Source of the DNA: Nonomuraea helvata
Lineage (GTDB): Bacteria > Actinomycetota > Actinomycetes > Streptosporangiales > Streptosporangiaceae
Length of the DNA stretch: 64,000 nucleotides
NCBI RefSeq assembly: GCF_039535785.1
Contig: NZ_BAAAXV010000005.1
Location: 1-64,000, forward strand
Direction of reading: 5' to 3'
Shown here: positions 32,805 through 40,505 of the stretch, in pieces
Layout: each line of letters starts with the position of its first letter
How positions within the stretch are numbered: position 1 is the stretch's first letter
Notes under the pieces: generated by a model
What the model saw: the letters and a program-made list of their open reading frames with translations, nothing else
The model's database searches: none
What the model was told of the DNA's origin: nothing
Translations under genes and position numbers: made by a program

Positions 32805-32815
32805 GACCCAACAGT

Positions 32816-32830
32816 GCACGTCGGACGTGC
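32816..32830. promoter_or_regulatory. Palindrome near the MFS start
   Basis: GCACGTC-G-GACGTGC is a perfect 7+1+7 inverted repeat, 12 bp upstream of the MFS start codon and inside the divergent promoter. The position suits a repressor operator. Confidence 0.5.
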
Positions 32831-32841
32831 CGCTAATAAGA

Positions 32842-32860
32842 CCGAAGCCAATTACTTCGG
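32842..32860. promoter_or_regulatory. CCGAAG/CTTCGG inverted repeat
   Basis: CCGAAG (32842-32847) and CTTCGG (32855-32860) are 6-bp arms around an AT-rich centre in the MFS-halogenase divergent promoter. It is a second candidate regulator site. Confidence 0.35.
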
Positions 32861-32884
32861 CAATCTCCTCGGTCCCCAGGAACG

Positions 32885-32911
32885 CCGCCGATGCCATTGT
32901 GGCATCGGCGG
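32885..32911. promoter_or_regulatory. Large palindrome upstream of the halogenase gene
   Basis: CCGCCGATGCCA (32885-32896) and its exact reverse complement (32900-32911) flank TTG, giving 12-bp perfect arms. It lies 44 bp before the halogenase ATG and could be an operator or a 5' UTR hairpin of that operon. Confidence 0.55.
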
Positions 32912-32955
32912 ACCTCGCCCCTCCGCCCCCCACGCCCGGAGAAAGAGGAATGCAA

Positions 32956-34734
32956 ATGACCGAATCGGTGCGAGACTATTACGACGTCATCGTCATGGGC
33001 GGTGGGCCTGCCGGTTCCACCCTGGCCGCGAAATTGGCGCGGACCACGAATCTGAGCGTCGCGGTCTTCGACAAGGTGAAGCACCCGCGCGAGCACATCG
33101 GCGAATCGCTCGCCCACCCGACCACGCCGGCCCTGGAGGAGATCGGGGTGCTGGACAAGGTCATGTCCAGCGACTTCAAGGTCCAGAAGTTCGGCGGCAT
33201 CTTCCGCTGGTCGGAGGAGCCCAGCGTGGCCTTCTTCGACCACGAGTCCTACGCCAGGGACGGCGTTCACCGCTGGGCCTCCCACGTCAACCGCTCGGAG
33301 TTCGACGAGCTGCTGTTCAGGCACGCGGGAGAGTGCGGCGCTCACATGTTCGAGGAGATGACGATCTCGGCCTTCGAGCGGTTGGAGGACGACTGCGAGG
33401 TCACCTTCAACGACGGCCGCAAGATCCGCTGCGGCTACTTCGTCGACGCCTCGGGCCGGCGCAACAGCATCGCCTCCAAGAAGAAGCGGAGCTTCCTGTC
33501 GGGGTACAAGAACATCGCCATCTGGCAGCACTACACCGGCGCCCAGCACGCCTACGACATCCCCGAGGACTGGAACATCTTCCATCCCGACCGGTTGTCG
33601 CCCATCGCCTGCTCGGCCTTCACCGACGGGTGGTGCTGGTACATCCCGGTGCCGAAGGTGATCGACGGCGAGCGCGTCATGACGCACTCGGTCGGCATCG
33701 TCACCATCCCCGCCATCCTCAAGGAGGAGGGCAAGGACTTCACCGACATCGCCCAGTTCACCAACGCCATCAAGGACATCCCGCTGGTCGGCGAGCTCGT
33801 CAAGAACGGCACCCCGATCTCCGACAAGATGCAGACCGCGACCAACTACTCCATGATCAACGACCAGTTCGCCAGCTACGACGAGCGCTGGATCCTGGTC
33901 GGTGACGCCGCCTACTTCGTCGACCCGCTCTTCTCCTCGGGCGTGGCCTTCGCCATGCACCACGGGCTGTCCGCGGCGACCGTGCTGGCGGCCACCTTCG
34001 ACGAGAGCGTCGACGAGCAGCACAAACGCGACCTCTGGCACGACTACGACATGGAGTGGCACGGCATCGCCGAGTCGTTCTCGCTCTCGATCGACCAGTG
34101 GTACCACGCCATCGGCAAGAACAACCCCGACAGCATCTACTGGCGCACCCGCGGCCAGGACGTGGCCGGCAACTTCCGCGAGCAGACCTTCCAGATCCTG
34201 CTCAGCACCACGATGGAGCCCGACGTGCTGCGCCACATGACCGGCGAGGGCGGCACCCAGGCCGACCTCGACGCCGAAGGCCCCTACATGAAGGCGTACG
34301 GCATGGCCGACCCCGGCGTGATCGGCGACGACGACCACGTCAGCCTCACCCCGGGCGCCTCCGTTCGCAAGAGCCTCGGGCTGGACATCCCCGGCTTCAA
34401 GGGCTTCCCGCCCCCGCCACCGTTCCAGCTGACGGAGGAGGAGCACGCGGCGCTCACCGCCTACTGGGCGGATCCCGTCGCCAACGGCGACGCTGTGGTG
34501 TCGCCCCTTTCCACACCGCTGCCGTGCCACCGGTACTCGGTCGAGGGCGCGGCCTCCGGTGTCGAGGTGCGCAGCTTCGACGAGGTCGACGGCGGCAAGG
34601 TCGTCTGGGACGCCCTGTCCGGTGGCGGCGTGCCGTACCGGCAACTGCGGGAGGAGCTCACCGAGCTCCAGCTGCACCTGATCAAGCTGCTGTGGCGGAC
34701 CGGCGTCGTCACCGTCACGCCCGCCGGGAGCTGA
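32956..34734 (+). CDS. FAD-dependent halogenase
   Basis: A 592-residue flavoprotein. The Rossmann motif is VIVMGGGPAGST (about 12-22), the halogenase signature GWCWYIP is at 225-231, and VGDAAYFVDPLFSSG binds FAD. Lys78 in KFGGIFRW sits where family members have the Lys that carries the haloamine (position from memory). The extra C-terminal 200 residues and the length resemble the CmlS/phenol-type subgroup rather than tryptophan halogenases, so the substrate may be ACP-bound or phenolic. The ATG at 32956 is chosen over 32950 because GAGGA is then 6 bases away. It heads the rightward operon; the FabI-like gene begins 1 bp after its stop. Confidence 0.85.
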   Translation: MTESVRDYYDVIVMGGGPAGSTLAAKLARTTNLSVAVFDKVKHPREHIGESLAHPTTPALEEIGVLDKVMSSDFKVQKFGGIFRWSEEPSVAFFDHESYARDGVHRWASHVNRSEFDELLFRHAGECGAHMFEEMTISAFERLEDDCEVTFNDGRKIRCGYFVDASGRRNSIASKKKRSFLSGYKNIAIWQHYTGAQHAYDIPEDWNIFHPDRLSPIACSAFTDGWCWYIPVPKVIDGERVMTHSVGIVTIPAILKEEGKDFTDIAQFTNAIKDIPLVGELVKNGTPISDKMQTATNYSMINDQFASYDERWILVGDAAYFVDPLFSSGVAFAMHHGLSAATVLAATFDESVDEQHKRDLWHDYDMEWHGIAESFSLSIDQWYHAIGKNNPDSIYWRTRGQDVAGNFREQTFQILLSTTMEPDVLRHMTGEGGTQADLDAEGPYMKAYGMADPGVIGDDDHVSLTPGASVRKSLGLDIPGFKGFPPPPPFQLTEEEHAALTAYWADPVANGDAVVSPLSTPLPCHRYSVEGAASGVEVRSFDEVDGGKVVWDALSGGGVPYRQLREELTELQLHLIKLLWRTGVVTVTPAGS

Positions 34735-34735
34735 C

Positions 34736-35497
34736 ATGGGACTCCTCGACGGCAAGAACATCCTCGTCACGGGCGTGCTGACAGACTCCAGCATCGCCTT
34801 CCACGTGGCCAGGATCGCTCAGGAGCAGGGCGCCAACGTGGTGCTGACCGGGTTCGGTCGGCTGGGCCTCGTCCAGCGCACCGCGCGCCGGCTGCCGGTG
34901 GCCGACACGCCGGTCGTCGAGCTCGACGTGACCGACGAGGGCCAGCTGGCCAGCCTCCCCGAGCGGGTGGGGCTGGACCGGTTGGACGGAGTGCTGCACG
35001 CCATCGCCTACGCCCCGGAGTCCGCCCTCGGCGGCACGTTCCTGGAGACGCCGTGGTCGGACGTCTCGACCGCGGTGCAGGTCTCGGCCTACTCCATGAA
35101 AGCGCTCACCACGGCCTGCCTGCCGCTCATGCCCAACGGCGGGTCCATCGTGGGTCTCGACTTCGACGCCACCGTGGCCTGGGCCAACTACGACTGGATG
35201 GGCGTGGCCAAGGCGGGGCTGGAGTCCTGCTCCCGCTACCTGGCGCGCTACCTGGGACCGCGCGGCGTCAGGGTCAACCTGGTGGCCGCGGGACCGCTGC
35301 GCACGGTCGCCGCGCGGAGCATCCCCGGCTTCGCCGACGTCGAGGCGGGCTGGGACGCGCGCTCAGCGCTCGGCTGGAAGGCCGACGACTGCGAGCCGGT
35401 CGCTCGCGCCTGTGTGTCGCTGCTGTCCGACTGGTTCCCCGCCACCACCGGAGAAGTGATCCACGTGGATGGAGGATTCCATGCGATGGGAGACTGA
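34736..35497 (+). CDS. InhA/FabI-like enoyl-ACP reductase
   Basis: A 253-residue short-chain reductase that matches mycobacterial InhA closely in look: LVTGVLTDSSIAFHVARIAQ, SIVGLDFDATVAWANYDWMG, and the catalytic Y-x6-K in YDWMGVAK, ending LSDWFPATTGEVIHVDGG. It reduces trans-2-enoyl-ACP with NADH. The gene starts 1 bp after the halogenase stop and overlaps the next gene by 17 bp. It may serve chain reduction in the pathway, which the PKS cannot do itself. Alternatively it is a drug-tolerant copy of a target; FabI copies in clusters have both uses. Confidence 0.9.
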   Translation: MGLLDGKNILVTGVLTDSSIAFHVARIAQEQGANVVLTGFGRLGLVQRTARRLPVADTPVVELDVTDEGQLASLPERVGLDRLDGVLHAIAYAPESALGGTFLETPWSDVSTAVQVSAYSMKALTTACLPLMPNGGSIVGLDFDATVAWANYDWMGVAKAGLESCSRYLARYLGPRGVRVNLVAAGPLRTVAARSIPGFADVEAGWDARSALGWKADDCEPVARACVSLLSDWFPATTGEVIHVDGGFHAMGD

Positions 35498-36206
35498 CAA
35501 GGGAACGGCGACACGGATCGGCGCCGGGGCGGGAATCGCGGGAGTGTCGCTGGCGATGCTCAGCGCGATGGCCGTACTGGTTCTCATCCAGGACCCGTTC
35601 GCGGATGTGGCGCCATCTGTCTACATGAACGGCATCGCCGGCGCGAAAGGCCTGTGGGTGCTGCTGCACTTCGCGGTGACCATCGGGACGGCCCTGCGGC
35701 TGGCGGGCCTGCTCACGGTGGGTGAGGCATTCCACGGCACGGCGGCAAGACCACTGGCGGCGGCCGGCAACGGCCTCTCCGTCGCCGGCGTGGGCCTGCT
35801 GATCGTCACCTATGCCCGTGACGGCTACGTCCACCCGTTCCTGACCCAGGTCGCCACGGACACACCCGGCGTGCGGGACGCCATCTTCGCCGCCAGCGGC
35901 CGGGCCGCCTACTCCACCGAGATCACCGGAGTGCTGCTCGTGGCCGGCCTGGCGCCCATCGCCTACGGCCTGGCCATGCTCGTCAGCCCGCTGTACCCGC
36001 GGTGGGTCGCCTGGCTCGGCGTCGGCGGCGGGACCGGAGCCGTGGTCACCGCGGCCTACCTGTACGCGACCGGGCTGACCGACCTCGGTTACGGCGTGCT
36101 CTACCCGCTGTTCGGCATGCTCGTGCCCGCCGTGTGGTTGATCGCGGCCGCGCTGCCGCTCTGGAGGGCGCCCGCCCGGGCGGCCGTCGCGACGCCCGCG
36201 AGGTAG
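35481..36206 (+). CDS. Six-helix membrane protein of unknown function
   Basis: A 241-residue protein with six predicted spans, including GIAGVSLAMLSAMAVLVLIQ, GLWVLLHFAVTIGTALRLAG, AGVLLVAGLAPIAYGLAMLV-like and GMLVPAVWLIAAALPLW. It resembles DUF4386-type membrane proteins in layout, but I cannot name a family. The ATG 35481 overlaps the FabI gene and has GGAGG at 35471-35475. It belongs to the rightward operon, so a role in export, immunity or membrane modification is possible. Confidence 0.7.
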   Translation: MRWETDKGTATRIGAGAGIAGVSLAMLSAMAVLVLIQDPFADVAPSVYMNGIAGAKGLWVLLHFAVTIGTALRLAGLLTVGEAFHGTAARPLAAAGNGLSVAGVGLLIVTYARDGYVHPFLTQVATDTPGVRDAIFAASGRAAYSTEITGVLLVAGLAPIAYGLAMLVSPLYPRWVAWLGVGGGTGAVVTAAYLYATGLTDLGYGVLYPLFGMLVPAVWLIAAALPLWRAPARAAVATPAR

Positions 36207-36414
36207 CCGGCGTGGCACACCGTGCCCGGAGATCTCGATGCCCACGGCCTTCTCCCCGACGACGTGGAGGGGGCCGAGGGCCCGGATCCCTGGGCGCCGT
36301 CGACCAGATCATCACACCACGCGTGACCACGAACGCGGTCGCGCGGACCATCGGCCGCGGGATCGCCGTTCGTGGCGCGCGGCGACATCCCTTTCTGACC
36401 TTGGAGCATCCGGC

Positions 36415-37059
36415 ATGGATGATGACGTCTACGCCGCCCTTGCCGCGTTCATCGAACAGGACGACTTCGTCTGCCTCGGAGCCAGGGCCGCGCTGCACAG
36501 GAAATCCATCGTTCACCACCACTACCCGGAGCTGGGAGAGCTGGAGTCTGTGCGTGCGCACCACCGCGACGTGCTCGATTTCCTCGAGTCCTTCGAGCCG
36601 TCCGCGCGCAGCTTCACCTCCTTCGTGGCGACGTTCGAGGAGCCGGGTGAGCTGACCGAGGACGAGTACGAGACGCTGCTGTGGCGGCACCTGCAGGCCA
36701 TGCACGACCTAGACTCCGAGCGTTTTCCGTGGAACGACCAGTACAGCTCCGACCCCGAGTCCGCTGACTTCGCCTATTCTGTCGGCGCCCACCCGTTTTT
36801 CGTGGTCGGGCTGCACTCGGGCGCGTCCAGACCGAGCCGCCGGTTCGGCAGACCCACCCTGGTGTTCAATTCGCACATCCAATTCAACGCGCTCGGCATC
36901 AAGTTCTTCAAGCTGCGCACCAAGATACGCGGCAGAGAACGCTCTTTCCACGGCTCGCCGAACCCCAGTTTCATAGCCTACAAGGACGAGGCGCGCCATT
37001 ACGGCGGCCGGTTCACCGAGCCGACCTGGCGCTGCCCGTTCACCCCCAAGACCGACTGA
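36415..37059 (+). CDS. GntA/YqcI-YcgG-type heme N-oxygenase
   Basis: A 214-residue protein whose C-terminal two thirds follow the YqcI/YcgG family, now known to include the heme-dependent N-hydroxylase GntA of guanitoxin biosynthesis: LLWRHLQAMHDLDSERFPW, a D-P-E-S/F-A-Y-S-V-G-A-H-P-F-F-V-V-G-L core, SRRFGRPTLVFNSHIQFN, and IRGRERSFHGSPNPSFIAY. Members hydroxylate amine or guanidine nitrogen with O2. The PKS should yield an amine, giving a natural substrate (inference). The start has GGAG nine bases before ATG 36415. It is the last gene before a strong terminator. The gap 36207-36414 holds no gene that I can see. Confidence 0.7.
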   Translation: MDDDVYAALAAFIEQDDFVCLGARAALHRKSIVHHHYPELGELESVRAHHRDVLDFLESFEPSARSFTSFVATFEEPGELTEDEYETLLWRHLQAMHDLDSERFPWNDQYSSDPESADFAYSVGAHPFFVVGLHSGASRPSRRFGRPTLVFNSHIQFNALGIKFFKLRTKIRGRERSFHGSPNPSFIAYKDEARHYGGRFTEPTWRCPFTPKTD

Positions 37060-37070
37060 ACCAGCGCCAA

Positions 37071-37106
37071 GAGTGAGGCGGGACCCATGGCGGTCCCGCC
37101 TCACTC
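37071..37106 (+). terminator. Strong hairpin terminator
   Basis: GAGTGAGGCGGGACC (37071-37085) pairs perfectly with GGTCCCGCCTCACTC (37092-37106) around CATGGC. It starts 11 bp after the N-oxygenase stop. The 15-bp stem without a T tract is typical of actinomycete terminators. It separates the halogenase operon from the SARP operon. Confidence 0.85.
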
Positions 37107-37178
37107 GTGTTCGCGTATCGGACGTCGGACCGCCGGTACTCCTTTCGATACCCCGGGACGATCCTCCGTCAATACCTC

Positions 37179-37208
37179 TTGTCTGCCCGTCTCGGGGCTG
37201 GCTACGGT
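37179..37208 (+). promoter_or_regulatory. Possible promoter of the SARP gene
   Basis: TTGTCT (37179-37184) and TACGGT (37203-37208) with 18 bp between them make a plausible -35/-10 pair, 46 bp before the SARP ATG. Confidence 0.35.
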
Positions 37209-37254
37209 CATTTTGTTCGAGTCAGGAAATGGCCCGAGATTGGAGTTCAGCCGC

Positions 37255-38043
37255 ATGGTCGAATTCAAGGTCCTCGGTCCTCTGGAAATGAGATCAGAGG
37301 AACGGGTATGGCGCCTTACCGCACCCCGTCAACGGCAATTGTTCGGCCTTCTGCTGCTCAATGCGAACCGGGTCGTCGACGTCGAATCGCTCATCGTTGA
37401 GTTGTGGGGTGACAACCCTCCGAAGAGCGCTGTCACCACGATCCAGACGCATGTCTACCAGCTCCGCCGGTTCTTCGACCACGAAGCCGGCCTGCCCCTC
37501 GGCGACGAGCTGATCGTCACCCGCCCGCCCGGCTACCTCGTGTCCGTTCCCGAGGAGAGCGTGGACGTGTTCGCCTTCCGCCGGATGGTGCAGGAGGGGC
37601 GCGCGTGCGCGGCGGCGGGGCGCGTGGAGGAGGCATCCCGCCGCTGGCGGCAGGCACTCGACCTGTGGTCCGGCCACCCCCTGACCGACGTCATGCCCGG
37701 CCCCGTGCTGGAGGCCCACCTCGCCGATCTCGAAGAGACGCGGCTGCGGGTGCTGCAGCTGCGCATCGAGGCTGACCTGGAGATCGGCCGGGGCCGCGAC
37801 CTGATCGGAGAGCTGCGCTTCCTGGTGGCGACCAACCCGCTCAACGAGTGGTTCCACGGACGGCTGATGGAGGCCCTGTGCCAGGTGGGGCGGCGCGAGG
37901 AGGCGCTGGGCGCCTACCAGGAACTGTACGCCGTACTGGACCGGGAGCTCGGTCTGGAGCCCTCCCGCGAGCTGCGCCAGCTCAGATACCGCATGCTGCA
38001 CGCGCAGGGCGCCAGGCGCCGCGTGCCCATCGGCGCCGCTTGA
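37255..38043 (+). CDS. SARP-family activator
   Basis: A 262-residue Streptomyces antibiotic regulatory protein. The N-terminal OmpR-like winged helix (MVEFKVLGPLEMRSEERVWR, RVVDVESLIVELWGDNPPKS, VYQLRRFF, PPGYLVSV) covers about 1-95. The bacterial transcriptional activation domain (FRRMVQEGRACAAAGRVEEA to ELGLEPSRELRQL) covers 100-255. SARPs activate pathway operons from direct repeats overlapping the -35 box. It opens the second rightward operon, 28 bp before the nucleotidyltransferase-like gene. It has no TTA codon, unlike the LAL regulator. It is a likely cluster-situated activator. Confidence 0.9.
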   Translation: MVEFKVLGPLEMRSEERVWRLTAPRQRQLFGLLLLNANRVVDVESLIVELWGDNPPKSAVTTIQTHVYQLRRFFDHEAGLPLGDELIVTRPPGYLVSVPEESVDVFAFRRMVQEGRACAAAGRVEEASRRWRQALDLWSGHPLTDVMPGPVLEAHLADLEETRLRVLQLRIEADLEIGRGRDLIGELRFLVATNPLNEWFHGRLMEALCQVGRREEALGAYQELYAVLDRELGLEPSRELRQLRYRMLHAQGARRRVPIGAA

Positions 38044-38071
38044 CAGACGAACTCGTGGAAAGGTGCAGCCT

Positions 38072-39139
38072 GTGAAGGCTCTCGTGCTGGCGGGGCGGAC
38101 AGGGACGATGTCGCGCCCCTACGGCGACGCCGTTCACGTCGCCAACCGCCCCGTGGTGAGCTACGCGCTCGAGGCGATCAAGAAGTCCGGAATCTCCGAG
38201 GTGGGCATCGTCGTAGACCGGCACGACGACCCGATCAGGAAGGCTGTCGGCACCGGCGCCGCCTTCGGCCTCGACGTCACCTACATCCGGCAGGACCGCG
38301 CCCTGCTCGGCCTGGGCATCCTGCTCGCCCGGGACTTCCTGGACGAGGACGACTTCCTGGTCCTGCACGGCGGCGAGGTCGTCCTCGACGACGTCCCCGG
38401 CCTGGTCGCCGAGTACGAGCGGAGCGACAGGGCCGAGGCCGTGGCCATGGTGGGCGACCTCGCCAAGGCCGGCAGCGGCCCGGTCGCCCTGGTCGACGAG
38501 CACGGCCACCTGGCCGGCATCACCGAGGGGCACGGCCACCCGGCCTTCGACCGCGCGCTGGTCGGCGCCTACGTCTTCAGCCCCGCCATCCACCAGGCCG
38601 TGATGTCGGCCGGGCCCACCTGGTACGGCGGCTACGCGCTCACCGATGCGGTGTCCTGGATGATCAAGCACGGCGCCACCGTGCTGGCCTACTCTGCCCG
38701 CGGCTACTGGAACACCGTCGGCTGCGTCGACAACGTGCTGGACTGCAATCGCGAGCTTCTGCGCCGCATCGACCCGCTGATCCTCGGCGAGGTGGACGAC
38801 GACAGCGAGCTCATCGGACCGGTCCTGGTGGACGCCGGCTCCACGGTCCGCGGCTCCCGCGTGGTCGGCCCGGCCATCATCGGCGTCGGCACCAGCGTGA
38901 GCGGCAGCACGATCGGTCCGCACACGTCGCTCGGCCCCGACTGTCAGGTCAAGGACAGCACGGTCGAGGACACCATCGTGCTGGAGGGCGCCACGCTGCA
39001 CGGGGTCGGGCCGGTCCGCGGCTCGCTCATCGGGCGTGACGCTCACGTCGGCGCGGGCCCCGCCGGATCACGGCTGGTCGTGGCCGACCGCAGCCGGATC
39101 CTGCTGACCGCCGCCACAGGGGAGGAGACCCGTGGTTGA
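38072..39139 (+). CDS. RmlA-like protein lacking nucleotidyltransferase motifs
   Basis: A 355-residue protein with the layout of long-type glucose-1-phosphate thymidylyltransferases: a Rossmann-like domain (1-225) and a C-terminal left-handed beta-helix (STVRGSRVVGPAIIGVGTSV, SLGPDCQVKDSTVEDTIVLE). The signature G-G-x-G-T-R-L...K-Q is changed to LAGRTGTMSRPYGDAVHVAN: the Arg is lost and the Pro-Lys-Gln segment deleted. The L-G-D-N metal motif reads VLHGGEVVL. It therefore should not activate sugars. No other sugar or glycosyltransferase genes lie in the cluster. It may be a regulator, scaffold or changed enzyme. GTG 38072 follows GGAAAGG. Confidence 0.75.
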   Translation: MKALVLAGRTGTMSRPYGDAVHVANRPVVSYALEAIKKSGISEVGIVVDRHDDPIRKAVGTGAAFGLDVTYIRQDRALLGLGILLARDFLDEDDFLVLHGGEVVLDDVPGLVAEYERSDRAEAVAMVGDLAKAGSGPVALVDEHGHLAGITEGHGHPAFDRALVGAYVFSPAIHQAVMSAGPTWYGGYALTDAVSWMIKHGATVLAYSARGYWNTVGCVDNVLDCNRELLRRIDPLILGEVDDDSELIGPVLVDAGSTVRGSRVVGPAIIGVGTSVSGSTIGPHTSLGPDCQVKDSTVEDTIVLEGATLHGVGPVRGSLIGRDAHVGAGPAGSRLVVADRSRILLTAATGEETRG

Positions 39140-40505
39140 CGTCCTGCGGCCGTCCGCGGTCGAGAAGCAGGCGCTCGGCCTGGTCGCCCGGCTCACCGAG
39201 CTGGGCGTCCGGGCCGGCGACCGCGTGTTGCTGACCGGGGAGAACTCCTCCCCTTTCGTCGCCGCGCTGCTGGCGCTGTGCCACCTCGACGCCTCGATCG
39301 TGCTGGCCGATCCGCAACTGGCCGCCGACCAGCTCGCCACCATGAGCGACGTCTCCGGGGTGCGCTGGGCGGTCACCGACGCGCCCGCCAGGATCCCGCT
39401 GCCCCCGCGGAGCGTGCTGGACCTCGCCGAGCCTGACGGGCCCGCCGCCACGGCACCCGCGACGATCTCCCTGGAGGCGTGGGAACGCCGCCGGGACGGG
39501 GTGGTCATGTGGTCCTCGGGGACCACGGGATCCCCGAAGGCCGTGGTCAAGTCCGGCCACGCCGTGATGGAGAACTCGCGCGTGACCGCCGCCGCGATGG
39601 CTTACGCGCCGCACGACGTGCTGGCGCCGCTGCTGCCGTTCTCCCACCAGTACGGCATGTCGCTGCTGCTCATCTGGTGGCTGACCGGCTGCCGGCTGCT
39701 CGTGGCGCCCTACCGCCGGCTGGAACGCGCGATCGCGGCCGTCGCCGAGTCGGGGGCCACCGTCGTCGACGGTACCCCGCCCACCTACCACGGCCTGCTC
39801 ACGCTCCTCGCCCGCGACCCGGCCCTGCTGGGCAGGCTGGAGAAGGTCCGGATGTGGTGCGTCGGCGGCGCGCCGCTCAACCGCCCGCTGGCCGAGCGCT
39901 TCCGCGCCACCACTGGGCATCCCCTGCTCGACGGCTACGGCATGACCGAGACGGGCAACATCGCCCTTATGCTGCCTGATCAGCTTGAAGGCTGCGGCAG
40001 GCCGCTGCCTGGGGTGAGGGTCCGTGTCCAGGGCGATCCTGGCGAGATCGAGGTGCAGACCCCCGGCAGGCTGGAGGGATACCTGCGGCCCGACGGCAGC
40101 CTGGTGCCCTTCGAGGACACCTGGTTCCGCACCCGCGACCTCGGCCGGCTCGACGACAACGGCGTGCTCCACGTCTACGGCCGGATGAACGCCGTGCACC
40201 GGCTCGGCCACACGCTCTACCCGGAGTACCTGGAACGCCGCGCCGAGGAGTGCGGCGCCCCGGTCAAGGTCGTCGCCGTCGACGACGAGCGGGCCGGGTC
40301 GATGCTAGTGTTCTTCGTCCAGGACAGCGAACGGGACGAGCGCCACTGGCGCGCTCGTCTGCGCGCCCTTCTGGCATCCTACGAGCGTCCCAACGCGGTG
40401 GTGATGCTGCCTCGCTTTCCCGTCAACCGCAACGGCAAGGTCGACGTCAGCGCGCTGCGGGAGCTGGCCGCCGAGACGCTGAAGGGCTATCCAGGTGGAC
40501 GTTGA
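39132..40505 (+). CDS. Acyl-adenylating ligase (ANL family)
   Basis: A 457-residue AMP-forming ligase, shorter than the usual 500-550. Motifs: MWSSGTTGSPKAVVKSG (P-loop), YGMTETGNIA, FRTRDLGRLDDNGVLHVYGR (A7/A8 hinge) and VNRNGKVDVSAL (catalytic Lys). It activates a carboxylate as acyl-AMP, probably for transfer to an ACP. It is a paralogue of the ligase half of the fusion at 24480; both share the L-A-L-C/M-H-L-D-A-S-I-V-L segment. The GTG start overlaps the preceding gene by 8 bp, and its stop overlaps the cydA start, so it lies inside a continuous operon. Confidence 0.85.
   Translation: MVDVLRPSAVEKQALGLVARLTELGVRAGDRVLLTGENSSPFVAALLALCHLDASIVLADPQLAADQLATMSDVSGVRWAVTDAPARIPLPPRSVLDLAEPDGPAATAPATISLEAWERRRDGVVMWSSGTTGSPKAVVKSGHAVMENSRVTAAAMAYAPHDVLAPLLPFSHQYGMSLLLIWWLTGCRLLVAPYRRLERAIAAVAESGATVVDGTPPTYHGLLTLLARDPALLGRLEKVRMWCVGGAPLNRPLAERFRATTGHPLLDGYGMTETGNIALMLPDQLEGCGRPLPGVRVRVQGDPGEIEVQTPGRLEGYLRPDGSLVPFEDTWFRTRDLGRLDDNGVLHVYGRMNAVHRLGHTLYPEYLERRAEECGAPVKVVAVDDERAGSMLVFFVQDSERDERHWRARLRALLASYERPNAVVMLPRFPVNRNGKVDVSALRELAAETLKGYPGGR

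Noticed and set aside
38072..39139. Working glucose-1-phosphate thymidylyltransferase and a glycosylated product
   Set aside because: Key nucleotide and metal motifs are lost, and no other sugar or glycosyltransferase genes are in the cluster.
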